Shown here: piece by piece, positions 10,801-20,629 of the stretch | Layout: the number at the start of each line of letters is the position of its first letter | How positions within the stretch are numbered: the stretch's first letter is position 1 | Assembly: GCA_012728125.1 (NCBI GenBank) | Contig: JAAYFT010000027.1 | Location: forward strand, 1-56,128 | DNA length: 56,128 nucleotides | Direction: 5' to 3' | Source: Tissierellia bacterium | Lineage (GTDB): Bacteria; Bacillota; Clostridia; Tissierellales; Tissierellaceae | The notes under the pieces: model-generated | Databases searched by the model: none | Told to the model about the DNA's origin: nothing | Seen by the model: only the letters and a program-made list of their open reading frames with translations | Program-made: the position numbers and the translations under genes

Positions 10801-11466
10801 GTGGAGTCTAAATTTGAATTTTTAGAAATCGGTATGAAATTAGATATAGAATTAAATGGCGAAAATGAAAAAGGAAAATTCTATCCTTCTAAAGTATTAG
10901 AGATTATTGAGCCCGATGAATTAATAATTGGTGGACCAATGAAAAAAAGCCAACTAGTATTATTACATAAGGGTGAAGCGATAAAAGTTTATTATAACGT
11001 TGAAAATAGGGGAAAATATTCATTCGATGCAGAAATTATATCTAGAGAATATAAAAGAATTTACATATTAAGAATTAAAAGAACTTCTAACGTTAGAAGA
11101 ATACAATTAAGAAATTATTTTAGGTTACCAGTCACCTTAGATGTAGAAAAAAGATTTACTTTGAAGGGCCAAAACAAGGAAACTATAACTGAATTGTGTG
11201 AGGCAAAAGATTTGTCAGGGGGTGGAATGAAATTATACTGTAAATATGAACATGTGGTGGGAGATGAAATACAGTGGAAATTTAAATTAAATGATAATGT
11301 CTTGGAAGGAAAAGCCACTGTAATCAGAGTTGAAGAAATTGATTCCTTTAATTATAAATATAGCTTAGGCGTTTCATTTACTGAGATTAGTGACAAGGAT
11401 AGGGAAGCAATAATAAAATACATATTTGAACAGCAAATAATTTTGAGAATAAAAGGGTTGATATAG
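10801..11466 (+). CDS. PilZ-domain flagellar brake protein (YcgR/YpfA-like)
   Basis: RRIQLRNYFRLP and DLSGGGMKL c-di-GMP-binding motifs. Confidence 0.85.
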   Translation: MESKFEFLEIGMKLDIELNGENEKGKFYPSKVLEIIEPDELIIGGPMKKSQLVLLHKGEAIKVYYNVENRGKYSFDAEIISREYKRIYILRIKRTSNVRRIQLRNYFRLPVTLDVEKRFTLKGQNKETITELCEAKDLSGGGMKLYCKYEHVVGDEIQWKFKLNDNVLEGKATVIRVEEIDSFNYKYSLGVSFTEISDKDREAIIKYIFEQQIILRIKGLI

Positions 11467-12513
11467 ATGATCAGGGTTTTAGTAGTAGATGATTCCATCT
11501 TAATTAGGAAGATATTAACAGATATTTTAGAATCAGATCAAGAGATAAAAGTAATAGATACAGCAAAAAATGGTAAAGAAGCCTTAGAAAAAATAGACTC
11601 TTTAAAACCTGACCTAGTGACTTTAGATATAGAAATGCCTATAATGGACGGTCTTACAACTTTAAACCATATTGTATCAAAACACAAGATACCAGTAATT
11701 ATGATCAGCTCACTAACATCAGAAGGTGCTGAACTGACCTTAAAAGCTTTAGATTCAGGAGCAGTAGATTTTTTGCCTAAGCCAACCAATGTTTTCAGCT
11801 TGAAGCAAGAAGATATAAGAAATCAAATAGTAGAAAAAGTTAAAGTAGCTGTAAAAGCAAAATTTGATACTATTGAACCAATTAATAAAGTTAAAAAACA
11901 TAGGACTTCAATTCAAAAAAAGATAGATATTGAAGAGAATTTCAGCAACATAATCACCATAGGTACCTCAACTGGAGGACCTAGGGCTCTACAAGCTTTA
12001 ATACCTCAATTACCTGCTGATATAGATGCTTCAATTGTTATAGTCCAGCATATGCCACCAAAGTTTACTAAATCTTTGGCAGATAGGTTAAATTCCATAT
12101 CAAACATAAAAGTTAAAGAAGCAGAGGAAGGAGATATTCTTTTAAGGGGACATGCCTATATTGCACCTGGAGACTACCATTTAAGGGTAGTTAAAGAAGG
12201 GAATAAACTAGTTGTTAGATTAGATCAAGAACCGAAAGTACTAGGTTTAAGGCCGACAGTAGACAAGATGATGGATTCTGTGGCAAAAATAGAAGGATTT
12301 AATAAAATTGGAGTTATATTAACAGGTATGGGGTCTGACGGAAAAAAGGGCATAAAACGTATTAAAGAATCAGGGGGTTTTACTATTGCTCAAGACGAAA
12401 TGACTTCTGTAGTATTTGGAATGCCTAAAGCTGCCATCAGTACTAACTGTATAGATATAGTCTTACCTATCGAAAAGATAGGAGATAAAATATTAAGTAA
12501 AGCGGGGATGTAA
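11467..12513 (+). CDS. cheB: Protein-glutamate methylesterase CheB
   Basis: Receiver domain plus methylesterase GTSTGGPRAL and LTGMGSDG motifs. Confidence 0.96.
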   Translation: MIRVLVVDDSILIRKILTDILESDQEIKVIDTAKNGKEALEKIDSLKPDLVTLDIEMPIMDGLTTLNHIVSKHKIPVIMISSLTSEGAELTLKALDSGAVDFLPKPTNVFSLKQEDIRNQIVEKVKVAVKAKFDTIEPINKVKKHRTSIQKKIDIEENFSNIITIGTSTGGPRALQALIPQLPADIDASIVIVQHMPPKFTKSLADRLNSISNIKVKEAEEGDILLRGHAYIAPGDYHLRVVKEGNKLVVRLDQEPKVLGLRPTVDKMMDSVAKIEGFNKIGVILTGMGSDGKKGIKRIKESGGFTIAQDEMTSVVFGMPKAAISTNCIDIVLPIEKIGDKILSKAGM

Positions 12514-12514
12514 T

Positions 12515-14509
12515 ATGGATTTGGATATTAATCAATACATTAATATTTTTGTGGAAGAGTCAAAAGAACATTTACAAAGTTTAAATGATGTATTGCTAGA
12601 ACTAGAGAAAAACCCTTCTAATCTTGAGTATATAAATGAAATCTTTAGAGTAGCCCATACATTAAAGGGCATGTCAGGTACCATGGGTTTTACTAATATG
12701 GCAAACTTAACCCATGATATGGAAAATGTTTTACAGGCCATTAGAAACAACGAAGTAGAAGTTTCTGATGAAATTATTGACCTTCTATTTGAGTGTTTCG
12801 ATGCTTTAGATACTTCTGTAAACCATATTATAGATCATGGTTCAGAAGGTAGTACAAGCAATAAGGATTTAATCCAAAAACTCAATAAACTCCTTAGCAA
12901 AGAAAAAAATAATAAAAATAATTATTCACAAAGGCATACGATGGAGTTAGAGCACCATTTGGTTGAAGTTTTGAATAAGGCAGCACAAGAGGGGTTAAGC
13001 GCTTATAAAATTGATATTTTGTTAAAGGAAACTTGCATGCTAAAAGCAGCTAGGGCATTTATTGTTTTTAATACATTAGAAACCTTTGGAGAGATAGTTT
13101 ATTCAAATCCACCTGTAGAGGATATTGAAGATGAAAAGTTCGATTTAACTTTTTCAATAATGCTAATTACAAGTAGCATAGAAGCTGAACTACTTGATAG
13201 TTTAAATCAAATTTCAGAAATAGAAAAGATTGAAATAACTCTATTAGATGATTCCATTGATATTATAGAAATAAATGATGTTGAGCCTAATACGGATAAA
13301 GACTTTTCAGAGTTTCACAAAGAAGATACTAAAAATGAGAAAGAAACCCATAGCAATGTAGGTAAGATTGGAAAAACGGTGCGGGTAGACATTGATAGGC
13401 TAGATAACCTTATGAATCTAGTAAGTGAATTGATAATTATCAAGACTAGAATGGATGATTTAAGTGGTAAAGCTACAGGGGAAAATATGACTGAAGCAAT
13501 TGAATATTTGGAAAGGATAACTACTAGTTTACATGATGCTGTTATGAAGGTTAGAATGGTTCCAATAGAGAGGGTATTTAATAGGTTCCCAAGACTTGTT
13601 AGAGACCTTTCTAAGGAGTTAGGAAAGGAAATTGACCTTCAAATGAGTGGAGAGGAGACTGAAGTAGATAGGACTGTTATTGACGAAATAGGGGATCCTT
13701 TAATCCATTTAATAAGAAATTCTATTGATCATGGGATTGAATTACCAAAGGATAGGATAAAAATTGGTAAACCTGAAAGAGGAAATTTAATCCTTAAATC
13801 CTATCCAGATGGAAACAATGTTGTAATAGAAGTAGAAGACGATGGTAAAGGAATTGACTATAAAAAGATAGTAAGGAAGGCCTTAGAAAAAGGCTTATTA
13901 ACTGAAAAAGAAGCTGAAAATCTATCCATAGAAGAGAGTATTAATTTATTGTTTTTACCAGGATTCAGTACTGCAGAAAAAGTATCAGATTTATCTGGCA
14001 GAGGAGTTGGCCTTGACGTTGTTAAAAGTAAGATTGAGTCCATCAACGGAAGTGTTGAGGTGGAAAGTGTTGAAGATAAGGGTACTAAATTTATCATAAG
14101 AATTCCATTGACTTTAGCTATTATTCAAGCATTGCTGATTAAATTAAGCGATGAGATCTATGCCATACCTCTAAGTTCTGTTACTGAAATAGTAAATATT
14201 TCTAGTAGCGACATTAGGGATGTTCAAGGTCAAGAAATAGCATTGTACAGGGGTAAAACTATACCAGTACTTAGACTTAAAGCCCTATTAGAAATTCCAG
14301 AAGATGATGTTGATGAAGACCTTGTTGTAGTTGTTGTCAACAAAGGAGAAAAACAGGCAGGATTAATCGTTGATAGTCTAATTGGCCAACAGGAAATTGT
14401 AATTAAGAGTTTAGGCAAGTATCTAGCAGGAATTAAGTATATTTCTGGTGCCACTATTCTTGGCAATGGAAATATTTCTCTTATCCTAGACGTTAATTCT
14501 CTAATATAA
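12515..14509 (+). CDS. cheA: Chemotaxis histidine kinase CheA
   Basis: HPt AHTLKGMSGTMGF, DRTVIDEIGDPLIHLIRNSIDHGIE N-box, GRGVGLDVVKS, CheW-like C-terminus. Confidence 0.97.
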   Translation: MDLDINQYINIFVEESKEHLQSLNDVLLELEKNPSNLEYINEIFRVAHTLKGMSGTMGFTNMANLTHDMENVLQAIRNNEVEVSDEIIDLLFECFDALDTSVNHIIDHGSEGSTSNKDLIQKLNKLLSKEKNNKNNYSQRHTMELEHHLVEVLNKAAQEGLSAYKIDILLKETCMLKAARAFIVFNTLETFGEIVYSNPPVEDIEDEKFDLTFSIMLITSSIEAELLDSLNQISEIEKIEITLLDDSIDIIEINDVEPNTDKDFSEFHKEDTKNEKETHSNVGKIGKTVRVDIDRLDNLMNLVSELIIIKTRMDDLSGKATGENMTEAIEYLERITTSLHDAVMKVRMVPIERVFNRFPRLVRDLSKELGKEIDLQMSGEETEVDRTVIDEIGDPLIHLIRNSIDHGIELPKDRIKIGKPERGNLILKSYPDGNNVVIEVEDDGKGIDYKKIVRKALEKGLLTEKEAENLSIEESINLLFLPGFSTAEKVSDLSGRGVGLDVVKSKIESINGSVEVESVEDKGTKFIIRIPLTLAIIQALLIKLSDEIYAIPLSSVTEIVNISSSDIRDVQGQEIALYRGKTIPVLRLKALLEIPEDDVDEDLVVVVVNKGEKQAGLIVDSLIGQQEIVIKSLGKYLAGIKYISGATILGNGNISLILDVNSLI

Positions 14510-14522
14510 AGGAGGCATTTAT

Positions 14523-14951
14523 ATGTCATCTGCAATAGATAATAAGTATGTGATTTTCATGTTAAATAAGGAATATTACGGCATTCCAATAGACAATGTT
14601 ATTTCTATAGAAAAAATGTTAAAAGCTACTAGAATACCTAACGGCCCCAATTATCTTAAGGGGGTAATAAATCTAAGGGGAGAAGTAATACCTTTAATTG
14701 ACTTAAGGCAGAAATTAAATATGAGCATAAAAGAAATTGACAAGAATACAAGAATTATTGTTGTAAATAATGAAGATATTGTAGCTGGACTAATAGTTGA
14801 TTCTTCTTCCGAAGTAATTGAAATAGATGAAGAAAGTATTGATGAAGTGCCTTCTAGTGAAAACATTAATCTTTCATATATAAACGGAATTGGCAAAACA
14901 AAAGATAGACTGATAATTTTACTTGAATTATCAAAGGTTCTAGAAAATTAG
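14523..14951 (+). CDS. cheW: Chemotaxis coupling protein CheW
   Basis: CheW domain (IPNGPNYLKGVINLRGEVIPLIDLRQKL). Confidence 0.95.
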   Translation: MSSAIDNKYVIFMLNKEYYGIPIDNVISIEKMLKATRIPNGPNYLKGVINLRGEVIPLIDLRQKLNMSIKEIDKNTRIIVVNNEDIVAGLIVDSSSEVIEIDEESIDEVPSSENINLSYINGIGKTKDRLIILLELSKVLEN

Positions 14952-14962
14952 GAGTGAAATAC

Positions 14963-15574
14963 ATGTTAGATGTTGGCAATTTAAACCATTTTATGATTGA
15001 TATACTTAAAGAATTAGGAAATATTGGTGCAGGTAATGCAGCAACAGCTTTGGCCAGTATGATATCAAAAAAAGTCAATATGGATGTTCCAAATGTTCGA
15101 ATTCTTGAATTTAAGGAAGTGGCTGAAGTCTTAGGTGGAGAGGAAAATTTAATAGTAGGAATATATTTTGAGTTAACTGAAGACGTAGTTGGAAATATGA
15201 TGTTTGCTTTAGACATGGATTCAGCAATTAATCTTACAAATATGTTATTCAATAGAGAAAGGAATGATAGACAATTGGATGAAATGGATATTTCTGCTAT
15301 TTCAGAAGTAGGAAATATCTTAGCCTCTTCCTATGCCAATTCCCTATCATCTCTTACGGGGCTTAAGATTTTTATATCTGTACCTTCGATTTCAATAGAT
15401 ATGGCTGGAGCTATCTTAAGTGTTCCTGCCATACAGTATGGACATGTTGCAGATCATGCTTTAATGATCGAGACAACCTTTGAAGAAAATCAAAATTTAG
15501 TTACAGGAAATATATTTTTCCTTCCTAACTTATCTTCTTTTGATAAAATATTAACTGCATTAGGGGTAAATTAG
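14963..15574 (+). CDS. cheC: Chemotaxis phosphatase CheC
   Basis: KELGNIGAGNAATALA and ISEVGNILASSYANSLS motifs. Confidence 0.93.
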   Translation: MLDVGNLNHFMIDILKELGNIGAGNAATALASMISKKVNMDVPNVRILEFKEVAEVLGGEENLIVGIYFELTEDVVGNMMFALDMDSAINLTNMLFNRERNDRQLDEMDISAISEVGNILASSYANSLSSLTGLKIFISVPSISIDMAGAILSVPAIQYGHVADHALMIETTFEENQNLVTGNIFFLPNLSSFDKILTALGVN

Positions 15575-15575
15575 T

Positions 15576-16064
15576 ATGGAAAAAAATACTATTAAAGTTG
15601 GAATGGCAGATCTAAATGTGACAAAGGCTCCTCATCTATTAACAACTTTAGGATTAGGGTCTTGTGTGGGCATTACTTTGTATGATGAAGTAAACAAAAT
15701 AGCCGGACTAGCTCATATTATGTTGCCTTCCAGCAAAGAAATAAAGAATAATGAAAACAAAGCTAAATTTGCAGATACAGGTATAGATGAACTAATTAAA
15801 TCTATGGTTAAAATTGGAGCTAATAAAAATTATTTAGTGGCAAAAATAGCAGGTGGAGCTCAAATGTTTAACTTTAATTCAAATAATCAAATGTTAAAGA
15901 TAGGCGAGAGAAATATTATGGCAACAAAAGAAAAATTAAAGGAATTGAATATAAGAATAGTTTCAGAAGACACAGGTGGGAATTTTGGTAGGACAATAGT
16001 ATTAGATTCTGCAGATGGCTCCTTATATGTTAGAACCATTGGCCATGGAGAAAAAATAATATAA
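15576..16064 (+). CDS. cheD: Chemoreceptor glutamine deamidase CheD
   Basis: LGSCVGITLYDE, GLAHIMLP, KIAGGAQMF, DTGGNFGRTI. Confidence 0.95.
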   Translation: MEKNTIKVGMADLNVTKAPHLLTTLGLGSCVGITLYDEVNKIAGLAHIMLPSSKEIKNNENKAKFADTGIDELIKSMVKIGANKNYLVAKIAGGAQMFNFNSNNQMLKIGERNIMATKEKLKELNIRIVSEDTGGNFGRTIVLDSADGSLYVRTIGHGEKII

Positions 16065-16077
16065 CTTCCATGGAGGG

Positions 16078-16833
16078 ATGAAGATGGAAATTGACAGCTT
16101 ATGGACTAAATATACTAAGACCAAGGATAGTGAAGTTAAAAAGGCATTGATTGAATATTATATAGATTTGGTGAAAATAGTTTCTGGAAGAATGTATAAT
16201 TTTTATGGCAGTAAAATTGAATATGAAGACCTTTTAGGCTATGGAATACTAGGTCTTATAGATAGCATCGATAAATTTGATATTACAAAAAATATTAGAT
16301 TTGAAACATATGCACAAATCAGAATAAAGGGTGCAATAATTGATCAAATTAGAAAACTTGATTGGATACCTAGATCCTTGAGAAAAAAATCTAAAGATGT
16401 TCAAAATATTATTTATCAGCTAGAAAACCAACTTGGAAGAACTCCAACTAATGAAGAAATAGCTAAAGCCATGAATATTTCATTAAAGGAGTTAGAAGCT
16501 TTATTATCAGATATCTCTACATTTAATATCGCATCTTTAGAAGAGGTTATACTGGCAAATGGAGATTTTTCTATAGATTTTCAACAGGATAATTATAGAC
16601 CTGAGGAGATATATGAGAATAAGGAAATTAAGGAGATCCTAACTGAATCCTTTAATATACTAACAGAAAATGAAAGACTGGTCATTTCTTTATATTATTA
16701 TGAAGAATTAACCTATAAAGAAATTGGGCACATAATGGAGCTGTCTGAATCTAGAATTTCTCAAATACATAGTAAAGCCATCTTAAAAATAAAGAACTAC
16801 TTAATAAAAAAAGGCATCGATGAAAATTTTTAG
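16078..16833 (+). CDS. sigD: RNA polymerase sigma factor SigD/FliA
   Basis: Sigma-70 regions (DLLGYGILGLIDSIDKFD, FETYAQIRIKGAIIDQIRKLDWIPRS, ISQIHSKAI). Confidence 0.94.
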   Translation: MKMEIDSLWTKYTKTKDSEVKKALIEYYIDLVKIVSGRMYNFYGSKIEYEDLLGYGILGLIDSIDKFDITKNIRFETYAQIRIKGAIIDQIRKLDWIPRSLRKKSKDVQNIIYQLENQLGRTPTNEEIAKAMNISLKELEALLSDISTFNIASLEEVILANGDFSIDFQQDNYRPEEIYENKEIKEILTESFNILTENERLVISLYYYEELTYKEIGHIMELSESRISQIHSKAILKIKNYLIKKGIDENF

Positions 16834-16843
16834 GAGGTGAAAC

Positions 16844-18223
16844 ATGTATCATCTAAGCAACAATTTAAGTTTAGATATTAGCAAAGATGGCCTTAAAGGT
16901 TATATCGTAATATCTAAAGATGATGATAGTGAACTAGGAGAATTTAATATTGATGGCATAGTAAAAGAAGTAAAGGAAATCATTAAATATGGTTTAAAAG
17001 AAGAAGTATTGTTAAATTTATTAAAAAACAAAATAGTAAACGAAAAAGTACTTATAGCAGAAGGTAAGGAACCAATACATGGAAAGGATGGGAAAATTAA
17101 GTATTATTTTGATTTTGAGAAACCACTCCTACCAAAAATAAAACCTGATGGCACTGTAGATTACAAGGAGTTAGATTCTATAAATGTAGTGAAAAGTGGC
17201 GATATTATTGCAGAAATAATTCCTCCAGAAGAAGGGGAAGATGGAATAAAGGTTAATGGAGAATCTATTTCTCATAAAAAAGGAAAAATTCCAAGGTTTT
17301 CCCGTGGAAAAAATACTTCGGTTTCTGAGGATGGTAAATTTTTAAAAGCTTCTTCCAATGGGATTGTAGAATTTCGAAATGGAAAGATAAGCGTATCTGA
17401 AATTTTGACTTTAAACAATATAGACAACAGCACTGGAAATATAAATTTTAATGGCAATGTAATAATAAAAGAGGATATATTAAATGGATTTGCTTTAAAG
17501 ACTACTGGTTCAGTTGAAATAAAAGGTGCTGTAGAAGGTGGATTTATTCAATGTGACGGCGACGTATTAGTACGTCAAGGCATACAGGGATACAATAGGC
17601 TGGTAATTGATATTGGTGGAAATTTATCTACGAAATTTATTGAAAATTCTATCATAAGGGTAAGGGGAAATATAACCTCAGAAGCCATTATGCATAGCGA
17701 TGTTTCCTCAAAATCTAACATTCTGGTAATAGGGAGAAAAGGGCTCATTGTAGGTGGTATTTGTAGAGCAAAATACGAAATACGTGCAAAAGTAGTTGGA
17801 TCATCAATGGCTACTAATACAGTTTTAGAAGTAGGGGTAGATCCAGAAATAAAACATAAATTTGAAAAATTGGAACAAAATATTAAAACATGTAAGGATA
17901 ATTTAGAAAAAATTGAGCGATCACTAAAATTGTTGGATATGTTAAAGAGTTCTAATAGGCTAGACCAAAAGAAATTGGAACTCTACAATAGTTTAATAAA
18001 AGCAAGGATTTCACTAAACTCGGAAATAATCACTTTAGAAAGGGAACTAAACCTCATTGAAAGCCAAAAAGATTCTCTTTTAAAAGGACAGATAAAAGTA
18101 TCAGACACAGTGTATCCAGGTGTAAAGATAATCATAGGCAATAGCCAAATGATCGTAAGAGACGAAATGAAAAGGTGTACCTTTTATGAAGAAAATGGTA
18201 GAATAAAAATAGGACCATATTAA
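16844..18223 (+). CDS. fapA: FapA/DUF342-family protein
   Basis: DUF342-type beta-helix (DGIKVNGESISHKKGK, GSVEIKGAVEGGFIQCDGDVLV) and C-terminal coiled coil; after sigD. Confidence 0.8.
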   Translation: MYHLSNNLSLDISKDGLKGYIVISKDDDSELGEFNIDGIVKEVKEIIKYGLKEEVLLNLLKNKIVNEKVLIAEGKEPIHGKDGKIKYYFDFEKPLLPKIKPDGTVDYKELDSINVVKSGDIIAEIIPPEEGEDGIKVNGESISHKKGKIPRFSRGKNTSVSEDGKFLKASSNGIVEFRNGKISVSEILTLNNIDNSTGNINFNGNVIIKEDILNGFALKTTGSVEIKGAVEGGFIQCDGDVLVRQGIQGYNRLVIDIGGNLSTKFIENSIIRVRGNITSEAIMHSDVSSKSNILVIGRKGLIVGGICRAKYEIRAKVVGSSMATNTVLEVGVDPEIKHKFEKLEQNIKTCKDNLEKIERSLKLLDMLKSSNRLDQKKLELYNSLIKARISLNSEIITLERELNLIESQKDSLLKGQIKVSDTVYPGVKIIIGNSQMIVRDEMKRCTFYEENGRIKIGPY

Positions 18224-18234
18224 GGAGTGGTACT

Positions 18235-18546
18235 ATGTCCATTAAGCCCATTGACTTTAATGTTATACTTCCTAAGACACAAGAGTTGAATAGCCATAGA
18301 ATTGTTGAAAATGTAAAACACAGAAATATAGTAGATAGCAATTATATTCAAAGGGAAAAGATTGTTAATCAAAATCAGAAGAAAGTTCTTGATACTGAAA
18401 AAACTGAACATAGTAAAATAACAAAAGATGAAAAAAGAAAAAATAAATATGAACACCAAGAGAAAAAAAGGAAAAGGTCTAGAGAAAATCCAAGTAGCAA
18501 AAAGAAAACATCCTTTTCAGGTCATAAAATAGATATTCAGATATAA
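18235..18546 (+). CDS. Small basic protein of unknown function in fla/che operon
   Basis: RBS, tight packing between fapA and next ORF, Lys/Arg-rich centre. Confidence 0.65.
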   Translation: MSIKPIDFNVILPKTQELNSHRIVENVKHRNIVDSNYIQREKIVNQNQKKVLDTEKTEHSKITKDEKRKNKYEHQEKKRKRSRENPSSKKKTSFSGHKIDIQI

Positions 18547-19001
18547 TGAGGTGTTGTATGCTAAACTATATTTTATTTATTATCGGATTCGCACTAATAG
18601 GATTTTCTATTATTGTTATAAGTAATGACTTAAAAAAATCTGCTTTAAAAATAGACGAGATTAGCAAAATAGAGGAAAATGTTAAGGAGTATTATAAACT
18701 TACAGAAGAAATAATAGGGACATTTGACCATGTAATAGGTAGTAAAATAGAGGAAATAAATGCTATAAATATAAATCTAGATAATAATACTAATAAGGAT
18801 AGTGTTGAAAATACAATTATAAATAGTAAATATGAGAATATAAAAACTAGTTTTGAAGATAATACGGTTGAAAAAATCCTAGAGTTACATTCTATTGGGC
18901 TTAATATTGAAGAAATAGCTAAAAAACTGAATAAAGGTGTAAGAGAAATAGAAATTATTATGAAAATGAATAGTTCAAAAAATATGGACAAAAATATTTA
19001 A
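18546..19001 (+). CDS. Single-pass membrane protein with C-terminal HTH-like helix, at the SwrB/YlxL position
   Basis: N-terminal TM, long polar linker, C-term ILELHSIGLNIEEIAKKLNKGVREIEIIMKM; lies between sigD region and rpsB as swrB does in B. subtilis. Start could be 18546 or 18558. Confidence 0.6.
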   Translation: MRCCMLNYILFIIGFALIGFSIIVISNDLKKSALKIDEISKIEENVKEYYKLTEEIIGTFDHVIGSKIEEINAININLDNNTNKDSVENTIINSKYENIKTSFEDNTVEKILELHSIGLNIEEIAKKLNKGVREIEIIMKMNSSKNMDKNI

Positions 19002-19007
19002 AAATCA

Positions 19008-19036
19008 TTGATTTGGGAAATGTCTTATGTTATACT
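19008..19036 (+). promoter_or_regulatory. Sigma-A-type promoter of the rpsB operon
   Basis: TTGATT (19008-19013), 17-nt spacer, TATACT (19031-19036). Confidence 0.75.
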
Positions 19037-19062
19037 ACTATAGTGATTACACACATTTTCTG

Positions 19063-19097
19063 ACATTAAAGGGAGTGCCTTAGGGTTCCTTTAATGT
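19063..19097 (+). promoter_or_regulatory. rpsB 5' leader stem-loop
   Basis: ACATTAAAGG (19063-19072) pairs perfectly with CCTTTAATGT (19088-19097); no following U-tract, 40 nt before rpsB ATG. Confidence 0.6.
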
Positions 19098-19136
19098 ATG
19101 AAGAAAATGGAGGAAAAAAACTTGGAGGTGAAAATT

Positions 19137-19844
19137 ATGTCAGTAATTACTATGAAGGCTTTGTTAGAAGCGGGAGTCCACTTCGGACATCAAACTAGAA
19201 GATGGAATCCTAAAATGGCAGAGTATATCTTTACAGAAAGAAATGGAATTTACATCATTGACTTACAAAAGACTGTAAAAAAAGTAGAAGAAGCTTATGA
19301 CTTCGTTAAGGAGTTAGTTTTCAATGGTGGTGAGATCTTATTTGTTGGTACAAAAAAACAAGCTCAAGAAGCCATTGAAACCGAAGCTAAAAGATGTAAC
19401 ATGCACTATGTTAACCAAAGATGGTTAGGAGGCATGCTTACTAACTACAAAACTATTAGAAAGAGAATTGACAGGCTTCATGAACTAGAGAAAATGGAAG
19501 AAGAAGGTTTATTTGATGTTCTTCCAAAGAAAGAAGTTATTAAATTAAGACATGAAGCTGAAAGATTAGAAAAATTCCTTGGTGGAATTAAAAACATGGA
19601 TAGAATTCCAGATGCTCTTTTTGTAGTAGACCCAAGAAAAGAGAGAATAGCTGTAAAAGAAGCTCAAATTCTAAACATACCTGTTGTAGCCATTGTTGAT
19701 ACTAACTGCGATCCAGATGAAGTAGACTATGTTATTCCTGGAAACGACGATGCTATAAGAGCAGTTAAGTTATTAACTGAAACTATAGCTAATGCAGTTT
19801 TAGAAGGTAAACAAGGCGAGCAAATTGAAGATGTAGAAGAGTAA
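19137..19844 (+). CDS. rpsB: 30S ribosomal protein S2
   Basis: [41 protein letters not shown] before ATG 19137. Confidence 0.98.
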   Translation: MSVITMKALLEAGVHFGHQTRRWNPKMAEYIFTERNGIYIIDLQKTVKKVEEAYDFVKELVFNGGEILFVGTKKQAQEAIETEAKRCNMHYVNQRWLGGMLTNYKTIRKRIDRLHELEKMEEEGLFDVLPKKEVIKLRHEAERLEKFLGGIKNMDRIPDALFVVDPRKERIAVKEAQILNIPVVAIVDTNCDPDEVDYVIPGNDDAIRAVKLLTETIANAVLEGKQGEQIEDVEE

Positions 19845-19852
19845 TAAAAAAG

Positions 19853-19895
19853 GGTAAGGGTTTTAAAGGATAATTCCTTGTGCCCTTACCATTTT
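19853..19895 (+). terminator. Terminator/attenuator between rpsB and tsf
   Basis: GGTAAGGG (19853-19860)/CCCTTACC (19883-19890) with an inner AAGGA/TCCTT hairpin, then ATTTTT. Confidence 0.7.
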
Positions 19896-19916
19896 TAACA
19901 ATATAGGAGGGATAAA

Positions 19917-20564
19917 ATGAGCATTAGTGCATCACAAGTTAAAGAACTTAGAGAATTAACTGGAGCTGGAATGATGGATTGTAAGAAAGCTTTAGTTGAA
20001 ACAAATGGTGATATAGAAAAAGCTATTGACTTATTAAGGGAAAAGGGATTATCAAAGGCTGCTAAAAAAGCAGGAAGAATAGCTGCAGAAGGATTAGTTG
20101 ATGCTTATATTCACAATGGCAGAATAGGAGTATTAATTGAGGTTAACTCAGAAACTGACTTTGTAGCTAAGAATGATGAGTTTAAACAATTCGTAAGAGA
20201 CATGGCTATGCAAGTTGCAGCAGCTAGTCCAAAATATGTAGCAAGAGAAGATGTTAGTGAAGAAGAATTAAGTAAGGAAAGAGAAATACTTAAACAACAA
20301 GCTATTAATGAAGGAAAACCTGAACATATAGCTGCTAAGATAGTAGAAGGTAGAATTGAAAAATATTATGAACAAGTATGCTTATTAGAGCAACCTTTTA
20401 TTAAAGACCCAGATGTAAAAGTAAAAGACCTTCTAAATGAAAAAATTTCAAAAATAGGTGAAAATATTAGAATTAGAAGATTTGTTAGATTCGAAGTTGG
20501 AGAAGGACTTGAAAAGAGAGAGGAAAATTTCGCTGAAGAAGTTGCTAAACAAATGGGTATGTAG
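19917..20564 (+). CDS. tsf: Elongation factor Ts
   Basis: [38 protein letters not shown]. Confidence 0.98.
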   Translation: MSISASQVKELRELTGAGMMDCKKALVETNGDIEKAIDLLREKGLSKAAKKAGRIAAEGLVDAYIHNGRIGVLIEVNSETDFVAKNDEFKQFVRDMAMQVAAASPKYVAREDVSEEELSKEREILKQQAINEGKPEHIAAKIVEGRIEKYYEQVCLLEQPFIKDPDVKVKDLLNEKISKIGENIRIRRFVRFEVGEGLEKREENFAEEVAKQMGM

Positions 20565-20566
20565 CT

Positions 20567-20600
20567 AAATGGAGAACATCCTTGTTCTCCATTTATATAA
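20567..20600 (+). terminator. Terminator-like hairpin after tsf
   Basis: AAATGGAGAACA TCCT TGTTCTCCATTT, 12-bp perfect stem. Confidence 0.7.
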
Positions 20601-20629
20601 TACTATTCTAAATACTAGGAGTGAGTTTA

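Noticed and set aside
11467-15574. Absence of cheR from the chemotaxis block
   Set aside because: cheR is encoded elsewhere in many Firmicutes; a window this size cannot show absence.
19098-19136. Upstream ATG extension of rpsB
   Set aside because: The S2 N-terminus ([26 protein letters not shown]) with a strong SD starts at 19137; the extension abuts the leader hairpin.
19917-20564. Short (215 aa) EF-Ts as an anomaly
   Set aside because: Comparable short EF-Ts proteins are known in other bacteria; motifs are intact.
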